Below, in pieces: positions 62,324 to 64,000 of a stretch of 64,000 bases of DNA (position 1 is the first letter of the stretch; every line of letters starts with the position of its first letter). The DNA is from Pseudoalteromonas sp. MM1. Lineage in GTDB: Bacteria; Pseudomonadota; Gammaproteobacteria; Enterobacterales; Alteromonadaceae. The position numbers and the translations under genes are program-made. The stretch is taken from the NCBI RefSeq assembly GCF_030296835.1, contig NZ_AP027923.1:62001-126000 (forward strand), written 5' to 3'. Under the pieces are notes generated by a model. The model ran no database searches and was not told the DNA's origin. It worked only from the letters and a program-made list of their open reading frames with translations.

Positions 62324-64000
62324 ATGTCTTCGATGACACTCAATAAATTAGTTGAAAAACTAAGCCCTGATTGCAGAAAAAGCCTAGAGGCCGCGGTTGC
62401 AATTTGTAATAGCAGAAGCCACTTTACAGTGGAGCTTGAACATTGGTTACTTGCCATGATTGAGCAGCAGCTCGATGATGTTAGACTTATTTTTGGCTCT
62501 TTTGACATTGATATTGAAAAAGTAAAACAAGACTTAAATCAATCTTTAGAAGCGTTTAAAACCGGTAGTGAGTCATCACCTAGTTTGTCTGTACATGTTA
62601 CGAGTTTATTAAAGCAATCTTGGTTAAGTACCAGTATAGAGTTTACTGATAATCAAATTCGTAGTGCCTACGTTATTTATACGCTTGTAAAAGACGATAC
62701 TTTATCGAGCTTAGTAACGCGCTGTAGTAAGTTATTTAATAAAATAGAGCCTGGGCAGTTACTCCATGCATGGCCAGAAATAGTCGCCCAATCGCAAGAA
62801 CGTAATCATTCAGTACAAAGTACGGCGAGTCAATCGGCTACTAACTCTAAAACCCCGAGCCTTGATCAGTTTACTGTTGATTTAACGGCACAAGCAAAAG
62901 CCGGAAAAATAGACCCCATTTTAGGTCGCGACTTCGAAATTCGTCAAATGGTAGATATTTTAACTAGACGCCGTCAAAACAATCCAATATTAACTGGTGA
63001 AGCGGGTGTAGGTAAAACTGCTGTAGTTGAAGGTTTGGCACTAAGAATTGCACAAAAAGATGTGCCAGCCGTACTGCAGAACGTAAAAATTCACAGTTTA
63101 GACTTAGCACTACTTCAAGCTGGCGCAGGCATGAAAGGTGAGTTTGAAAATCGTCTTAAATCATTAATCAACGAAGTAAAAAATGCAGTTAACCCTGTTA
63201 TTTTATTTATTGATGAAGCTCATACTATGATTGGTAGTGGTGGAGCAGCAGGTCAAAACGATGCTGCTAATCTATTAAAACCAGCACTTGCTCGTGGTGA
63301 GCTTAGAACCATTGCCGCTACAACGTGGGCTGAATATAAAAAGTTTTTTGAAAAAGATGCTGCGTTAACGCGTCGTTTCCAAGTGGTAAAAGTTGAAGAG
63401 CCAACGCCAGAAAAAGCAGTGGCAATGTTGCGCGGTTTAGTGCCAGTGATGGAAAAACACCATAAAGTGTTTATATCTGAGCAGGCTCTTGAAAGTGCCG
63501 TGCATTTATCTCATCGTTATATTACGGCAAGGCAACTACCCGACAAAGCAGTGGCATTATTAGATACTGCTTGCGCACGGGTGGCAATGAGCCAAGCATC
63601 TACACCAAACACTATAGAGCAACTTGTAAATCGATTAAGCGAAATAGAGACACAAGTGCAAATGTTACACCGTGAACAAAAAACAGGTTTAGATCATTCA
63701 GTGCAACTAGATACACTTAAAACTGAACTTGTAACCATTGAAGAGCAATTAGCACCATTAACTGAGCAGTTTAAAGTAGAAAAAGAAATTGTAGCTGAGC
63801 TTAATCAGGCACTCGAAGCTATTAATTCAGATCAAGATAACTCATCAGATGAAATTTTAGCCAACCTAAAGCAGAGCAAAGAAAAGTTAACTGCTTTTGA
63901 ACATAATATGGTTCATTGGCAAGTGGATGAAGAGCTTATTGCACAGGTTATATCAGATTGGACTGGCATACCTGTTGGTAAAATGCACGAAGATGAAATA
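62324..64000 (+). CDS. tssH: T6SS sheath-disassembly ATPase TssH/ClpV (partial, N-terminal part)
   Basis: First 559 residues of the AAA+ ATPase that takes apart contracted TssBC sheaths; the gene continues past the right edge. Clp N-domain (about 1-150, with RKSLEAAVAICNSRSHFTVE), then the first AAA domain with LGRDFEIRQMVDILTRRRQN, Walker A GEAGVGKT (about 223-230), Walker B ILFIDEAH (about 292-299) and ALTRRFQ with the arginine finger region, and a coiled middle domain (about 420-535). The second AAA domain is missing only because of the window edge; IPVGKM marks its approach. AAAGGAACAC precedes ATG 62324. Confidence 0.97.
   Translation, partial: MSSMTLNKLVEKLSPDCRKSLEAAVAICNSRSHFTVELEHWLLAMIEQQLDDVRLIFGSFDIDIEKVKQDLNQSLEAFKTGSESSPSLSVHVTSLLKQSWLSTSIEFTDNQIRSAYVIYTLVKDDTLSSLVTRCSKLFNKIEPGQLLHAWPEIVAQSQERNHSVQSTASQSATNSKTPSLDQFTVDLTAQAKAGKIDPILGRDFEIRQMVDILTRRRQNNPILTGEAGVGKTAVVEGLALRIAQKDVPAVLQNVKIHSLDLALLQAGAGMKGEFENRLKSLINEVKNAVNPVILFIDEAHTMIGSGGAAGQNDAANLLKPALARGELRTIAATTWAEYKKFFEKDAALTRRFQVVKVEEPTPEKAVAMLRGLVPVMEKHHKVFISEQALESAVHLSHRYITARQLPDKAVALLDTACARVAMSQASTPNTIEQLVNRLSEIETQVQMLHREQKTGLDHSVQLDTLKTELVTIEEQLAPLTEQFKVEKEIVAELNQALEAINSDQDNSSDEILANLKQSKEKLTAFEHNMVHWQVDEELIAQVISDWTGIPVGKMHEDEI

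Noticed and set aside
1-64000. CRISPR arrays, rRNA and tRNA genes
   Set aside because: No regularly spaced direct repeats and no recognisable rRNA or tRNA sequence were seen on reading the window.

Overview
The window looks like chromosomal DNA of a marine gammaproteobacterium of the Alteromonadales, most likely Pseudoalteromonas. The basis is the AT-rich base composition, the ispG-rodZ-pilW-rlmN-ndk housekeeping block, two large TonB-dependent receptors, many chemotaxis and c-di-GMP genes and a complete-looking type VI secretion (T6SS) locus. The genus is an inference from gene content and protein style; no database search was possible.

Layout. (1) 1-5.2 kb, minus strand: ispG (cut by the window edge), rodZ, a TPR lipoprotein of the PilW/PilF type carrying two LysM domains, rlmN and ndk. 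(2) 5.3-8.5 kb, plus strand: trhP (yegQ) and its ferredoxin neighbour yfhL behind an FNR-like site, then a soluble PAS-PAS chemoreceptor. (3) 8.9-21 kb: a TonB receptor, a small membrane methyltransferase, a minus-strand operon of TonB receptor + YfiR-like protein + GGDEF/EAL protein, then a kelch protein overlapping a cysteine-free sirtuin, and a double-receiver response regulator. (4) 20.4-23.3 kb: an ArgO-like exporter opposite an ArgP-like regulator, and an M20 peptidase. (5) 23.3-25.5 kb is accessory DNA: a 312-bp MITE-like element, then three small transcription units arranged like integron gene cassettes (a membrane protein, yefM-yoeB, a DUF6429-type protein) separated by attC-like sequences, with no integrase in view. 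(6) 25.6-41 kb: single genes and small regulator/target pairs: SDR, mscS, astB, a yellow-like propeller protein with an alcohol dehydrogenase, ohrR/ohr, arsR-gapdh-arsJ, a Cache chemoreceptor, a TetR/AhpD-like pair and several small envelope proteins.

(7) 40.9-64 kb is a T6SS locus. A PEGA lipoprotein and a membrane Ser/Thr kinase read leftward. Opposite them run fha-tssJ-tssK-tssL-tssM-tagF-pppA and then tssA-tssB-tssC-tssC2-tagJ-tssE-tssF-tssG-tssH (tssH runs off the edge). Kinase, FHA protein, PP2C phosphatase and TagF together point to threonine-phosphorylation control of the kind known from Pseudomonas H1-T6SS and Agrobacterium. Two sheath genes (TssC paralogues) stand in tandem, as in the Rhizobium/Agrobacterium imp loci. 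No hcp or vgrG gene lies in the window.

The parts most worth checking are the orphan cassette group with its attC-like junctions, the zinc-site-less sirtuin coupled to a kelch protein, the tandem TssC genes, the TPR-LysM lipoprotein, and a 39-codon ORF upstream of astB.
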